Shown here in pieces: positions 41,128 to 49,796 of a DNA stretch of 64,000 nucleotides. The position numbers were made by a program, and so were the translations under genes. Position 1 is the first letter of the stretch, and each line of letters begins with the position of its first letter. Origin of the DNA: Flexivirga aerilata (GTDB lineage: Bacteria > Actinomycetota > Actinomycetes > Actinomycetales > Dermatophilaceae); the NCBI RefSeq assembly GCF_013002715.1, contig NZ_JABENB010000001.1:1054001-1118000 (forward strand), in the 5' to 3' direction. The notes under the pieces were generated by a model. The model had not been told where the DNA came from, did no database searches, and saw only the letters and a list, made by a program, of their open reading frames with translations.

Positions 41128-43136
41128 CGCCGGCGCATCGCGACCGCGGCGACCGTGCCGAGCGCTGCCAGCAGGGCCGCGCCGCCGCCCAGTCCGCCGA
41201 TCAGCGTCCAGTTGGTCTCACTGGCGCCGGCGGAGACCTCCCGCGGCGCGCCGCCCGCCTCGGTGCCCGCGTCGCCCGAGGTGCCCGCAGTCGCCGAGGC
41301 CGACCCAGCAGCCGAGCCCGCACCCGAATCCGAAGGAGTCGCAGTCGATCCCGTGCCTCCCGTGCCTCCCGTCCCTCCCGTGGCGACGTTCGCCACGGTG
41401 CCGGTCGGCGTCTTCACCCGCTGACCGGCGGCGAACGCCGGCGCGCCCTCACCGGCCTTGCCCGGCGTCGCGACCTGCAGCGTCATCTTCAGCGGCGACC
41501 GCAGCGTGTCGGGCTTCTCCGAGCTCTGCGTGGTGAGCGCGACCGCGACGTAGTAGTCGCCGGGCGCCGATGTCGCCTCGGTCCGGTCGTAGACGGAGCC
41601 GCCGTTGGTGTAGCGGATCGGCGTCGTCGCGGACCCGACCATCGCCCCGCTGTCGTCGACCAGCGACGAGTTGCTCAACGTGCCGCTGCCGGTGTCCGGC
41701 ATGCCCTTCGGCAGGGTGGACTGCACGTAGCCGCCGGCCGGCGACAGGATGGACACCGACAGGTTGCGGTAGCTACCCGCACCGTAGGCCGGGTTCTGCT
41801 CGGCCGTCGCCTGCGCCTGCACCTGCTGTCCCCAGGTGGCCGGGACCTTGAAGAACTTCGTCTCGCCCGGCAGCAGGTCGAACGACGAGGTCGAGCCCGC
41901 CTGCACCGCCGTCGCGTCCGGCAGACCACTGCCCCCGGCTGCCGGGGTCGGCGTGCCGGCCGCAGGCATCGTCTGCCAGGTCGCATCCTCGGCCTCCCGC
42001 GGCAGCACACCCTCGTTGGTTGCTGCCGGCACCTCGACGACGTCGAACTCGACCGGTGTGCCTGCGGCGTCATCGCCCCAATCGGTCTGCGACACGGACA
42101 GATTGAGGTCCTGCGATGCGCAGGCCTTGCTGCTCGTGCTGGTGGGCGACGCCGACGACAAGGCGCCGGTGAGCAGGGTGCGGCCGAAGAGGTTGTTGGA
42201 CGCCGTCGGGGAAGTCGACCCGCAGCTGGTGCCGTCGGGAGTCTTCAATTGCAGTCGCAGCTGGCTGTCCTTGGCCGACGGACGGCTGGTGACCCCGACC
42301 AGGAAGGTGCTGCCCGGCATGGTGTGCTTCAGGGCGTAGAACTTGGCGGTCTTGCCGGTGGCCGGGGCCTTGTCGGTCCAGCGGCCGGGGCCGATCACCG
42401 GTGCGCCCGAGCTGGTCGGCGTGCCGGTCACGGGTGTGCCCCCGATCGAAAATGGTTGCAGCGCACGGTTTTTCGCGCTCTGCAGTGCCGAGGTCAGCCC
42501 GCTGGTGTCTGCTGCGTCGTAGTACTTGCCGTTGGTCGCGGACGAGATGCACTGCAGCTGGCTGCGGGCCTTCTCACTGACCTTGAAGCCGACCACGTCG
42601 ACCCGCAGGTCGACGCCCTGCCTGGCGAGCTCCTTCGCGGTCACGCACGGGTCGGGTGAGCAGGTTGCCTCGCCGTCGGACACCAGCACGATCGATCGCT
42701 GTCCCGTGCTGCCGAGATCCTTGGCCGCCTCCTTCAGCGCGTATGACGTGGGCGTCTGCCCCTTGGGCGAGTAGCGCCCGATCGCCGCGTTGAGCTTGGC
42801 CTTGTCGAGCGCACCGACCGGCACGACCTGTTGACTGTCGGAACACGCAGCAGGCGTGTCCCTGCCCGGCGGCTGCGTCGCGCCGTAGACGCGCATGCCG
42901 ACCTGCGAACCGTCCGGCATGCCGTTCACCATCGTGGTGAGCGCCTGCCGAGCGGCCTGGATCTTGGGTTTGCCGTCGGCCGCCGGATCGGCCATCGAAC
43001 CGGACGCATCCAGCACGATTTCGAGCTTTCCGGCCGGATCGGCGTGCGCGGCCGGCACGACGACCGCGCCCAGCGTGGCGCTGGCGGACAGGGTTGCGGT
43101 GGCTGCCGCCAGGGCGGCGATGCGGGACGTGGACAT
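41124..43136 (-). CDS. secreted VWA-domain surface protein with C-terminal anchor helix
   Basis: 670 residues. A signal peptide ends near AHADP (residue 33). A von Willebrand A domain then starts with the metal site DASGS (43-47), followed by beta-rich regions of unknown type, a long Thr/Gly/Ala/Ser linker (GGTGGTGGTG) and one C-terminal helix with Arg tail (AMRRR). It should be displayed on the membrane or wall and bind a partner through a metal ion. GGAAGG lies six bases before ATG 43136. It is divergent from the HTH gene. Confidence 0.82.
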   Translation of the reverse strand: MSTSRIAALAAATATLSASATLGAVVVPAAHADPAGKLEIVLDASGSMADPAADGKPKIQAARQALTTMVNGMPDGSQVGMRVYGATQPPGRDTPAACSDSQQVVPVGALDKAKLNAAIGRYSPKGQTPTSYALKEAAKDLGSTGQRSIVLVSDGEATCSPDPCVTAKELARQGVDLRVDVVGFKVSEKARSQLQCISSATNGKYYDAADTSGLTSALQSAKNRALQPFSIGGTPVTGTPTSSGAPVIGPGRWTDKAPATGKTAKFYALKHTMPGSTFLVGVTSRPSAKDSQLRLQLKTPDGTSCGSTSPTASNNLFGRTLLTGALSSASPTSTSSKACASQDLNLSVSQTDWGDDAAGTPVEFDVVEVPAATNEGVLPREAEDATWQTMPAAGTPTPAAGGSGLPDATAVQAGSTSSFDLLPGETKFFKVPATWGQQVQAQATAEQNPAYGAGSYRNLSVSILSPAGGYVQSTLPKGMPDTGSGTLSNSSLVDDSGAMVGSATTPIRYTNGGSVYDRTEATSAPGDYYVAVALTTQSSEKPDTLRSPLKMTLQVATPGKAGEGAPAFAAGQRVKTPTGTVANVATGGTGGTGGTGSTATPSDSGAGSAAGSASATAGTSGDAGTEAGGAPREVSAGASETNWTLIGGLGGGAALLAALGTVAAVAMRRR

Positions 43137-43181
43137 GATGCGCCTTCCGTTGTTTCCGTTCGTAATGATGCAACTACTGAC

Positions 43182-43205
43182 GGAAACGCCCATCGATGGG
43201 TTTCC
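43182..43205. promoter_or_regulatory. long near-palindrome between the VWA and HTH genes
   Basis: GGAAAC then G, the perfect 12-base palindrome CCCATCGATGGG (43189-43200), then TTTCC. Apart from one extra base it is symmetric over 24 bases. It lies 46 bases before the VWA start and 33 before the HTH start, well placed to control both. Confidence 0.55.
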
Positions 43206-43237
43206 GATCGTCAACAAAAATTCCTAGGCTGGCCGCC

Positions 43238-43768
43238 ATGGACGACATCGCCGCCGGCCGCGCCGCGCAGACCGAGCTGTATGGCGCGCCCCTCGCACAG
43301 GTCATCGAGCAGATCGGCGGCACGCTCGGGCTCACCCAGGGCCGCATCGCGCAGGTGCTCGGACTGTCCGCGCCGATGCTGTCGCACCTGGTGAGCGGTC
43401 GCCGGGTCAAGATCGGCAACCCGATGGCGCACGCCCGGCTCACCCGGCTGCGGGCGCTCGCGGGCGACCTCGCCGCCGGGAAACTCACCGGGCAGGAGGC
43501 GGCTGCCGTCATACCTGAGATCGAGGCGTCGCAGGACAGTTGGACCACCACCCACACGGTGACGACCGCACTGGCGCCCGATCGCGAGTCGGGCGCGCGG
43601 CAGGTGCAGGAGCTCTTCCGTCAGGTCGCCGACGCGGCCGACTGGCTCGCCGTGGCCGACCTCGCCGCACCGGGGCACCCCGAGATCGCCGAGCTGCTGC
43701 GCACCTATGGCGCGTCGCGCACCGCCACCGCCGAGGCGCATTGGCAGCGCACGCTGTCCCGCCCCTAG
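43238..43768 (+). CDS. helix-turn-helix DNA-binding protein
   Basis: 176 residues. An XRE-like HTH is visible at about 28-57 (LGLTQGRIAQVLGLSAPMLSHLVSGRRVKIGNP), followed by a helical part of unknown job. TAGGCT seven bases before ATG 43238 suggests a leaderless start. The palindrome in the gap to the VWA gene is a likely binding site. Its stop abuts the stop of the Fe-S protein gene. Confidence 0.75.
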   Translation: MDDIAAGRAAQTELYGAPLAQVIEQIGGTLGLTQGRIAQVLGLSAPMLSHLVSGRRVKIGNPMAHARLTRLRALAGDLAAGKLTGQEAAAVIPEIEASQDSWTTTHTVTTALAPDRESGARQVQELFRQVADAADWLAVADLAAPGHPEIAELLRTYGASRTATAEAHWQRTLSRP

Positions 43769-46063
43769 CTACGCAGACGCAGCCGGCTCCGGCGCGTCCT
43801 CGCCCGTGCCGTTGCCCTTGCCCCGCTTCACCGCGGCCAGCAGCATGTTCGCCACGTCGACGACCTCGACGTCCTCGCGTGCGTTGCCGTCGGACTGCTC
43901 GGCGGTCAGGCCGTCGGTCAGCATCACCCGGCAGAACGGGCAGCCGATCGCGATCCGGTCGGCGCCGGTCGCCACGGCCTCCTTGGTGCGGTTGAGGTTG
44001 ATGCGCGTGCCGAGCTTCTCCTCCATCCACATGCGCGCGCCACCGGCACCGCAGCAGAAGGAGGTCATGCCCGAGCGCTCCATCTCGCGCAGTTCGACGC
44101 CGGGCAGCGAGCCGATCAGCTCGCGCGGCGGCGCGTAGACCCCGTTGTGCCGACCCAGGTAGCAGGGGTCGTGGTAGGTCACGGTCGGGGCGGTCGAGGC
44201 GATGTTGGACGTCTCGGCCTCGTCCGGGCGGGCCACCGGCACCAGCTTCTTCTCGCGCACGAGGCGGTTGAGCAGCTGCGTGTGGTGCACCACCTCGTAG
44301 TCGCCGCCCAGCTGCGGATACTCGTTCTTCAGCGTGTTGAAGCAGTGTGCGCAGGTGACCACGATCTTGGTGGCGCCGGCCTCCTTGAGCGTCTCGACGT
44401 TCTGCGACGCCAGCGCCTGGAAGAGCATCTCGTTGCCCGCACGCCGTGCCGGGTCACCGGTGCAGGCCTCGCCGTCGCCCAGCACGGCGAACGAAACCCC
44501 AGCAGTGTCAAGGAGTTCGGCGACCGCGCGGGTCGTCTTCTTGGCGCGGTCCTCGTAGGCGCCGGCGCAGCCGACCCAGAAGAGGTAGTCGACTTCGGAC
44601 AGCGACTCGACGTCCTGCCCGAAGACCTTCACGTCGAAGGGCAGGCCCTTGGCCCAGTCGAGCCGCGCGCGGGCCGCCATGCCCCACGGGTTCTGCTTGC
44701 CCTCGAGGTTCTTGAAGAGGCCGCCGAGCTCGCTCGGGAAGGCCGATTCGATCAGCGTCTGGTAGCGGCGCATGTCGACGATGTGGTCGACGTGCTCGAT
44801 GTCGACCGGGCACTGCTCGACGCACGCGCCGCAGGTGGTGCACGACCACAGCACGTCCTGGTCGACGATCGCGTCGGCCTCGCCCAGCGGGTTGTATGCC
44901 GTGAGCGCCGCCTGCTCGTCATACCCCGTCGCGCCGATCAGCGGGATCTGCGTGATCGGGTTGTCGGCGGTCGCCGGGCCGGTGCCGCCGGCCTTCGCCG
45001 CCGCCTCGAGGTAGGGCGCTTTCGCGTGCGCGTGGTCGCGCAGCGTCATCATCAGCAGCTTCGGCGAGAGCGGCTTGTCGGTGTTCCAGGCGGGGCACTG
45101 GCTCTGGCAGCGGCCGCACTCGGTGCAGGTGGAGAAGTCGAGCAGGCCCTTCCAGGTGAACTCCTCGACGTTGCCGACCCCGAAGGAGGCGTCCTCGTCG
45201 AGCTCCTCGAGCAGCTCCATCGTGACCGGCTTGCCATCGACCTCCATCGGCTGCAGCGCACCGAGCGACGTGCGGCCGTCGGCGTGCCGCTTGAAGAAGA
45301 TGTTGAAGAAGGCGAGGAAGCGGTGCCAGGCGACGCCCATCGTCACGTTGCGCGAGATGACGATCAGCCAGGTCATCGCGGTGATGATCTTGATCGCCGA
45401 GATCACGACGATGAGCGACTTCACGGTGTCGACGTCGAGGGCGTGAAAACCGTTGCCGTACCAGAAGGTCAGCGGGAAGTGCAGGGCGTTCGCGGTGCCC
45501 TCGCCCTCGTCCTTGGCGATCGCGTATTCGAGGCCGCGCAACACGAGCACGCAGATGATCTCGATCAGGATGACGATCTCGACGAAGTAGGCCTGCCAGA
45601 AGGTCGAGCCGAAGAAGCGCGAGCGGCGCCCGTCGCGGCCGGCCGAGCGGGCCGGGTGGTTCTTGCGGCGGTTCCAGATCAGCCACACGATGCCGATCAG
45701 GCCGCCCCAGCCGAGGATCTCGGTGACCCACTCGAAGAGCACGAAGTGGCCGATGATCGGCAGCACGAACGTCGGGTCCCAGATCTGGAAGTAGGACGCG
45801 AGCACCGCCAGCGACAGCACGATGAAGGAGATCATCGTGAACCAGTGGGCGACCGCGACGATCGGCAGCCGCGACATCCGGGTGTGCCCGAGGAACTCCC
45901 GGATCAGCGTCTTGGTGCGTTCGAGCTTGTGGTCGGAGCGGTTTTCCGGCTGGCCGAGGCGGAAGCCGCCGACGATGCTCAGCACCGCGGGCACCGCGAA
46001 GGCGATGCCGGCGGCGGTGATCGCGAGGGTGAGCACCGCGGCGATGATCTGCAGAGCTGACAT
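43769..46063 (-). CDS. membrane-bound Fe-S oxidoreductase, HdrD/GlpC-like
   Basis: 764 residues. Five or six helices (1-250) resembling a NarI-type heme b module precede two 4Fe-4S sites ([12 protein letters not shown] and [12 protein letters not shown]) and two CCG domains ([11 protein letters not shown] and [12 protein letters not shown]) like those of heterodisulfide reductase. It resembles mycobacterial Rv0338c-type proteins. It probably moves electrons between the quinone pool and a soluble partner; which one is unknown. It lies 144 bp from the divergent cysK gene. Confidence 0.85.
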   Translation of the reverse strand: MSALQIIAAVLTLAITAAGIAFAVPAVLSIVGGFRLGQPENRSDHKLERTKTLIREFLGHTRMSRLPIVAVAHWFTMISFIVLSLAVLASYFQIWDPTFVLPIIGHFVLFEWVTEILGWGGLIGIVWLIWNRRKNHPARSAGRDGRRSRFFGSTFWQAYFVEIVILIEIICVLVLRGLEYAIAKDEGEGTANALHFPLTFWYGNGFHALDVDTVKSLIVVISAIKIITAMTWLIVISRNVTMGVAWHRFLAFFNIFFKRHADGRTSLGALQPMEVDGKPVTMELLEELDEDASFGVGNVEEFTWKGLLDFSTCTECGRCQSQCPAWNTDKPLSPKLLMMTLRDHAHAKAPYLEAAAKAGGTGPATADNPITQIPLIGATGYDEQAALTAYNPLGEADAIVDQDVLWSCTTCGACVEQCPVDIEHVDHIVDMRRYQTLIESAFPSELGGLFKNLEGKQNPWGMAARARLDWAKGLPFDVKVFGQDVESLSEVDYLFWVGCAGAYEDRAKKTTRAVAELLDTAGVSFAVLGDGEACTGDPARRAGNEMLFQALASQNVETLKEAGATKIVVTCAHCFNTLKNEYPQLGGDYEVVHHTQLLNRLVREKKLVPVARPDEAETSNIASTAPTVTYHDPCYLGRHNGVYAPPRELIGSLPGVELREMERSGMTSFCCGAGGARMWMEEKLGTRINLNRTKEAVATGADRIAIGCPFCRVMLTDGLTAEQSDGNAREDVEVVDVANMLLAAVKRGKGNGTGEDAPEPAASA

Positions 46064-46207
46064 GAGGGGCAGTCTAACCAGCTGTTACCGGTCAGTAACC
46101 TCCGCCGTCGTGGACGCGGCTTGCGCCATACGATAACGGCCTGTTGGAATGGTCATAACGTCTCCACTGCCGCGCTCGGCGGCCCGAGAAAAAAGAAGGT
46201 CTCGCTC

Positions 46208-47143
46208 GTGCCCATCCTCGACGACGTCACCCAGGCGATCGGCAACACCCCGCTGGTCCGCATCAACCGGATCATCGACACTTCGGCCAACGGTGCGACC
46301 GTGGCCGCCAAGCTGGAGTTCAACAACCCGGCCGCCTCGGTCAAGGACCGCATCGGTGCCGCGATCATCAAGGCAGCCGAGGATTCGGGGGAGCTGAAGC
46401 CGGGCGGCACCATCGTCGAGGCGACCAGCGGCAACACCGGCATCGCGCTCGCGATGGTCGGCGCCGCCAAGGGCTACAACGTCGTGCTGGCCATGCCCGA
46501 GACGATGAGCAAGGAGCGCAAGGCCCTCCTCAAGGCGTATGGCGCTGAGCTCATCCTCACCCCGGGCGCCGAGGGCATGAAGGGTGCGGTCGCCAAGGCC
46601 GAGGAGATCGCCAAGGAGCGCGGCGGCGTGCTCGCCCGGCAGTTCGCCAACAAGGCCAACCCGCAGATCCACCGCGAGACCACCGCGGAGGAGATCTGGA
46701 AGGACACCGACGGCCAGATCGACATCCTCGTCTCCGGCATCGGCACCGGCGGCACCATCACCGGCGTGGGTCAGGTGCTCAAGGACCGCAAGCCGGACGT
46801 GCGGATCGTCGCCGTCGAGCCGGCCGAGTCGCCCATCCTCAACGGCGGCGACCCCGGCCCGCACAAGATCCAGGGCCTCGGCGCCAACTTCGTGCCGGAG
46901 ATCCTCGACCGCGAGGTGTATGACGAGGTCATCGACGTCGACGCGCAGACCGCCGTCGAGTGGGCCCGCAAGGCCGCCACCGACGAGGGCCTGCTGGTCG
47001 GCATCTCCTCCGGCGCCGCGCTCGCGGCCGCCGCGCAGGTCGCCGCCCGCCCGGAGTCGGCCGGCAAGACGATCGTCGTGGTCATCCCGAGCTTCGGCGA
47101 GCGCTACCTGTCGACCATCCTCTTCGAGGGTCTGCTCGACTGA
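46208..47143 (+). CDS. cysK: cysteine synthase A (O-acetylserine sulfhydrylase)
   Basis: 311 residues. PLP enzyme joining O-acetylserine and sulfide to cysteine. PLP lysine Lys46 in [10 protein letters not shown], phosphate loop [11 protein letters not shown], and [10 protein letters not shown] are all present. GTG 46208 is set by GAAGG eight to nine bases upstream. cysE, which makes its substrate, follows after 102 bases. Confidence 0.95.
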   Translation: MPILDDVTQAIGNTPLVRINRIIDTSANGATVAAKLEFNNPAASVKDRIGAAIIKAAEDSGELKPGGTIVEATSGNTGIALAMVGAAKGYNVVLAMPETMSKERKALLKAYGAELILTPGAEGMKGAVAKAEEIAKERGGVLARQFANKANPQIHRETTAEEIWKDTDGQIDILVSGIGTGGTITGVGQVLKDRKPDVRIVAVEPAESPILNGGDPGPHKIQGLGANFVPEILDREVYDEVIDVDAQTAVEWARKAATDEGLLVGISSGAALAAAAQVAARPESAGKTIVVVIPSFGERYLSTILFEGLLD

Positions 47144-47245
47144 GACACTGATCGGTATGGCCCGCTCCACGCTGCACGTGACGAGAAGCGTCGTTCCGCT
47201 CCTCCTCGTCACTCGTCCCCTGTCGTCGATCCGCCTCCTGCCGGC

Positions 47246-47866
47246 ATGCTGACGACCGGGTCGGGGCGTAAGCCGGTGTCCCAGTCGGTGCGTGACGCCG
47301 TCGCGGCGGTCCGGGAGGACCTCGACGCGGCGCTGCTGCGCGACCCGGCGACGACGTCGCGGCTGGAGATGGCGCTCGCCTCACCCGGCCTGCAGGCGCT
47401 GTGGGCGCACCGGGTCTCCCACCGCATGTGGCAGCGCGGCGGCCGGTGGCGGCTGCCGGCCCGGCTGGTGTCGCAGGCGGCCCGTGCGGCGACCGGGGTC
47501 GAGATCCACCCGGGCGCGACGATCGGTCGCCGGTTCTTCATCGACCACGGGATGGGTGTCGTCATCGGCGAGACGGCCGAGGTCGGCGACGACGTGATGC
47601 TCTACCACGGCGTGACACTGGGCGGCCGGTCGCTCGACCGGGTCAAGCGGCACCCGACGGTCGGTGACGGCGTGACGATCGGCGCCGGTGCGCGCGTGCT
47701 CGGCCCGGTCTTCATCGGCCCGCACTCCCAGATCGGGGCCAACGCCGTCGTCGTGAAGGACGTCCCGCCGCAGGCGATCGCCACCGGCATACCGGCCAAG
47801 GTGCGCTTCCCGCAGTCGCCGTCGGTGCAGCCCGATCTCTATGCCGACCCGGAGTTGTGGATCTGA
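47246..47866 (+). CDS. cysE: serine O-acetyltransferase, EpsC/CysE type
   Basis: 206 residues, the short form. Acetylates serine for CysK. The left-handed helix repeats are visible ([44 protein letters not shown]), with the catalytic His in IDHG and the C-terminal ATGIPAKV. A later GTG (47275 region) is an alternative start. It ends at a strong hairpin. Confidence 0.93.
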   Translation: MLTTGSGRKPVSQSVRDAVAAVREDLDAALLRDPATTSRLEMALASPGLQALWAHRVSHRMWQRGGRWRLPARLVSQAARAATGVEIHPGATIGRRFFIDHGMGVVIGETAEVGDDVMLYHGVTLGGRSLDRVKRHPTVGDGVTIGAGARVLGPVFIGPHSQIGANAVVVKDVPPQAIATGIPAKVRFPQSPSVQPDLYADPELWI

Positions 47867-47900
47867 CTCCGGCGCGCGGCGGCTGAGCAAGGGGCTGCAC

Positions 47901-47949
47901 AACGCGATGGGGCGTGGTGACCGACTCGGTCACCACGCCCCATCGCGTT
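47901..47949. terminator. bidirectional terminator between cysE and the HU gene
   Basis: A perfect inverted repeat with 23-base arms (AACGCGATGGGGCGTGG and onwards) and a three-base loop, between two converging genes. There is no T-run, as is common for actinobacterial terminators. Confidence 0.8.
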
Positions 47950-47962
47950 CGTGCGTGAGAGG

Positions 47963-48241
47963 TCACTCGCCCTTGGCGGCGGCCTTCAGCTTGGAGCCGA
48001 CGGTCACCTTGGCGGCCTTCGACGCGGGGATCTGGATCTCCTCGCGGGTGCGGGGGTTGCGGCCGGTGCGAGCCGCCCGGTCGACGCGCTCGATGGTGAG
48101 CAGGCCCGGCAGCTGGACCTTCTCACCACGGCCGATCGCCTCGAGGATGACGTCGTTGAGGCCGGCGATGACAGCGTTGGCGTCCTTGACGCTCACACCG
48201 GTGCGCTGTGCGATCGTGCTCGCGAGGTCAGTGCGGTTCAT
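47963..48241 (-). CDS. hup: HU-family nucleoid protein
   Basis: 92 residues, the short bacterial HU length without the Lys-rich tail seen in mycobacterial HupB. Helices MNRTDLASTIAQRTGVSVKDANAVI and the DNA arm GRNPRTREEIQIPASK are typical. It binds and bends DNA without sequence preference. ATG 48241 has AAGGACAGGA upstream. A strong hairpin lies past its stop. Confidence 0.95.
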   Translation of the reverse strand: MNRTDLASTIAQRTGVSVKDANAVIAGLNDVILEAIGRGEKVQLPGLLTIERVDRAARTGRNPRTREEIQIPASKAAKVTVGSKLKAAAKGE

Positions 48242-48432
48242 GAATGGTCCTGTCCTTGTCTCGTGGACCGGCACCCTCCGATGCCGATCCGTCGATCGTG
48301 GCAAACCGCCGGGAAACCGACGGCTCCAAACCACCCCCGACCCGGATTTTCCGCGCCGTTGCTGGGGTGTGGCTCGCTCCCACGTTAGACGCCGGAGGGG
48401 TCGAGGTCCACGACACCCCGCCCTCGGCGCGT

Positions 48433-48816
48433 TCAGCGCGTCGGCTTGCCGGCCCTGGCGAGGCTTTCGTCCGCGGCCTCGGCGCTGCTCGCGCCCTGGT
48501 CGTATGACGCGCCGTCGGCGAGCGTCCCGGACACGACCGGGCCCGGCTTGTGGCCGACGGCGGCTTGAAACCCAGCAGTGACAGCGCTTTTCGCGGCCTG
48601 GCCGGCGCCCTTGATCGCCGCCTGGCCGGCTGCCGCGGCGACCTCGGGACCACGCTGCTTGATCTGCTCGGTGGTCCTGCTGCGCTGATCGACGACCGCA
48701 GGGTGGTTCCAGGCGCGCCCGGCGATCTGCCTGATCTGCTCGTATCGCTCGCGGCCGGCGCGCGCTCCGATCACGTATCCGGCGGCGATTCCGACGACGA
48801 AGCCCAGCTTGCTCAT
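48433..48816 (-). CDS. YtxH-like small membrane-anchored protein
   Basis: 127 residues. A glycine-rich membrane helix at the N-terminus (KLGFVVGIAAGYVIGARAGRERYEQ) and a helical, Ala/Gln/Lys-rich body match YtxH-type proteins, some of which respond to stress. Two proposed ribosome sites (GAAGG) lie before ATG 48816. Role unknown. Confidence 0.75.
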   Translation of the reverse strand: MSKLGFVVGIAAGYVIGARAGRERYEQIRQIAGRAWNHPAVVDQRSRTTEQIKQRGPEVAAAAGQAAIKGAGQAAKSAVTAGFQAAVGHKPGPVVSGTLADGASYDQGASSAEAADESLARAGKPTR

Positions 48817-49011
48817 CGCGGGTCCTTCCTTGTTGTTTCCTTGTTGTTTCTTGTTACCTCGGCGCGTGCTCGCCCGTGCGCGGCAGGTGTTCCAGGCGAC
48901 CCTACTCGGCGGCCCCGGCGGGTTCGACCGTGCGCCGACGACGCCTGCGTGATCCCGTCGCCGGCCCGACGTACGATGTGCAGGATCTCGTGCGGCCAGG
49001 TCGCACGATCA

Positions 49012-49098
49012 GGAGGGCTCGCATAGTGGCCTAGTGCGGCGGTCTTGAAAACCGCTATGCGTTCACGCGCATCGTGGGTTCGAATCCCACGCCCTCCG
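49012..49098 (+). tRNA. tRNA-Ser(UGA)
   Basis: An 87-base tRNA with a long variable arm. The acceptor GGAGGGC pairs with GCCCTCC, discriminator G. The anticodon stem GCGGT/ACCGC holds CTTGAAA, giving TGA. The variable arm and size are those of serine tRNAs. CCA is not encoded. Confidence 0.95.
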
Positions 49099-49463
49099 CT
49101 ACCTGAAACGGGCCGGTGCACCGGCCCCCGAGTCAACCCTCAAGCCAGCGCTGTAGGTCGCTGCTCGCCGTCGCTTCTGCCTTATCTCTCAATCAGTTTC
49201 GGCCGTCGGCGGCTCCTCGGCAGATCGCCCCCAGTTCGGCCTCGCGATCCGCCAACTCCTTGTCACCTCGCGTTCACACCGAGCGTGCTACGGTCGTGGT
49301 TCGAATGCAGTTGCAGTTCCTCGTTGGACTCCGGCGCCCGCACCGACGGGCGCCACAGTTTGTGAGCGGTTGTTCACCCATTGGGGGGATGCCTCAGCTT
49401 TCGACGGCCGCGTAAAGTTCGCGACCGGCAGCCATGAAACAAACAGATTGAGAGTTACCCCCA
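49099..49463 (+). promoter_or_regulatory. 365-bp gene-free region: putative promoter and structured leader of the cold-shock gene
   Basis: No gene is supported. A TTCACA...TACGGT pair near 49272-49295 could be the promoter, giving a leader of about 165 bases. Inside are a hairpin GGCGCCCG/CGGGCGCC (49333-49354) and CCATTGGGGG (49378-49387), which can pair exactly with CCCCCAATGG (49458-49467) over the start codon. Promoter assignment is uncertain. Confidence 0.5.
49333..49354 (+). promoter_or_regulatory. hairpin in the cold-shock leader
   Basis: GGCGCCCG, six-base loop, CGGGCGCC: a perfect eight-base stem 110 bases before the cold-shock start. No T-run follows, so it is more likely part of leader structure than a terminator for the tRNA. 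Confidence 0.5.
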
Positions 49464-49667
49464 ATGGCACAGGGAACCGTCAAGTGGTTCAACGCTGAGA
49501 AGGGCTTCGGCTTCATTGCCCAGGACGGCGGCGGCCCCGACGTCTTCGTTCACTTCTCCGCCATCCAGACTCAGGGCTACCGCAGCCTTGAGGAGGCGCA
49601 GCGCGTCGAGTTCGAGATCACCCAGGGCGACAAGGGCCCGCAGGCCACCAACGTGGTCCCGGTCTGA
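49464..49667 (+). CDS. cspA: cold-shock domain protein, CspA family
   Basis: 67 residues. A single cold-shock domain with both RNA-binding motifs, KGFGFI (RNP1) and VFVHF (RNP2). It binds single-stranded RNA/DNA and melts structure. ATG 49464 has GAGAG about nine bases upstream and lies in the start of a long leader that may fold over it. A T-run terminator follows. Confidence 0.95.
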   Translation: MAQGTVKWFNAEKGFGFIAQDGGGPDVFVHFSAIQTQGYRSLEEAQRVEFEITQGDKGPQATNVVPV

Positions 49668-49719
49668 ACGTCCTAGACATCAGACTTCTCATGGTCGGGT
49701 CCTGATCCGACCAGCAGAG

Positions 49720-49754
49720 CGCCCCGGCACCGTCTCGGTGCCGGGGCGTTTTGT
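49720..49754 (+). terminator. rho-independent terminator after cspA
   Basis: Arms CGCCCCGGCACCG and CGGTGCCGGGGCG (13 bases) with a three-base loop, followed by TTTTGT. A textbook intrinsic terminator 53 bases after the cspA stop. It also lies between cspA and the converging PBP gene. Confidence 0.92.
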
Positions 49755-49796
49755 CGTCCGTATGCCGCGGGTCGCCGGAGGCGAGGACCCGTGCGC

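Noticed and set aside
44147..46060. A 637-codon plus-strand frame over the Fe-S oxidoreductase
   Set aside because: Antisense shadow; the minus-strand protein has helices, Fe-S motifs and CCG domains.
46064..46207. Riboswitch or attenuator upstream of cysK
   Set aside because: Only a small GTTAC-N6-GTAAC repeat and an ordinary ribosome site are visible; nothing like an S-box or T-box.
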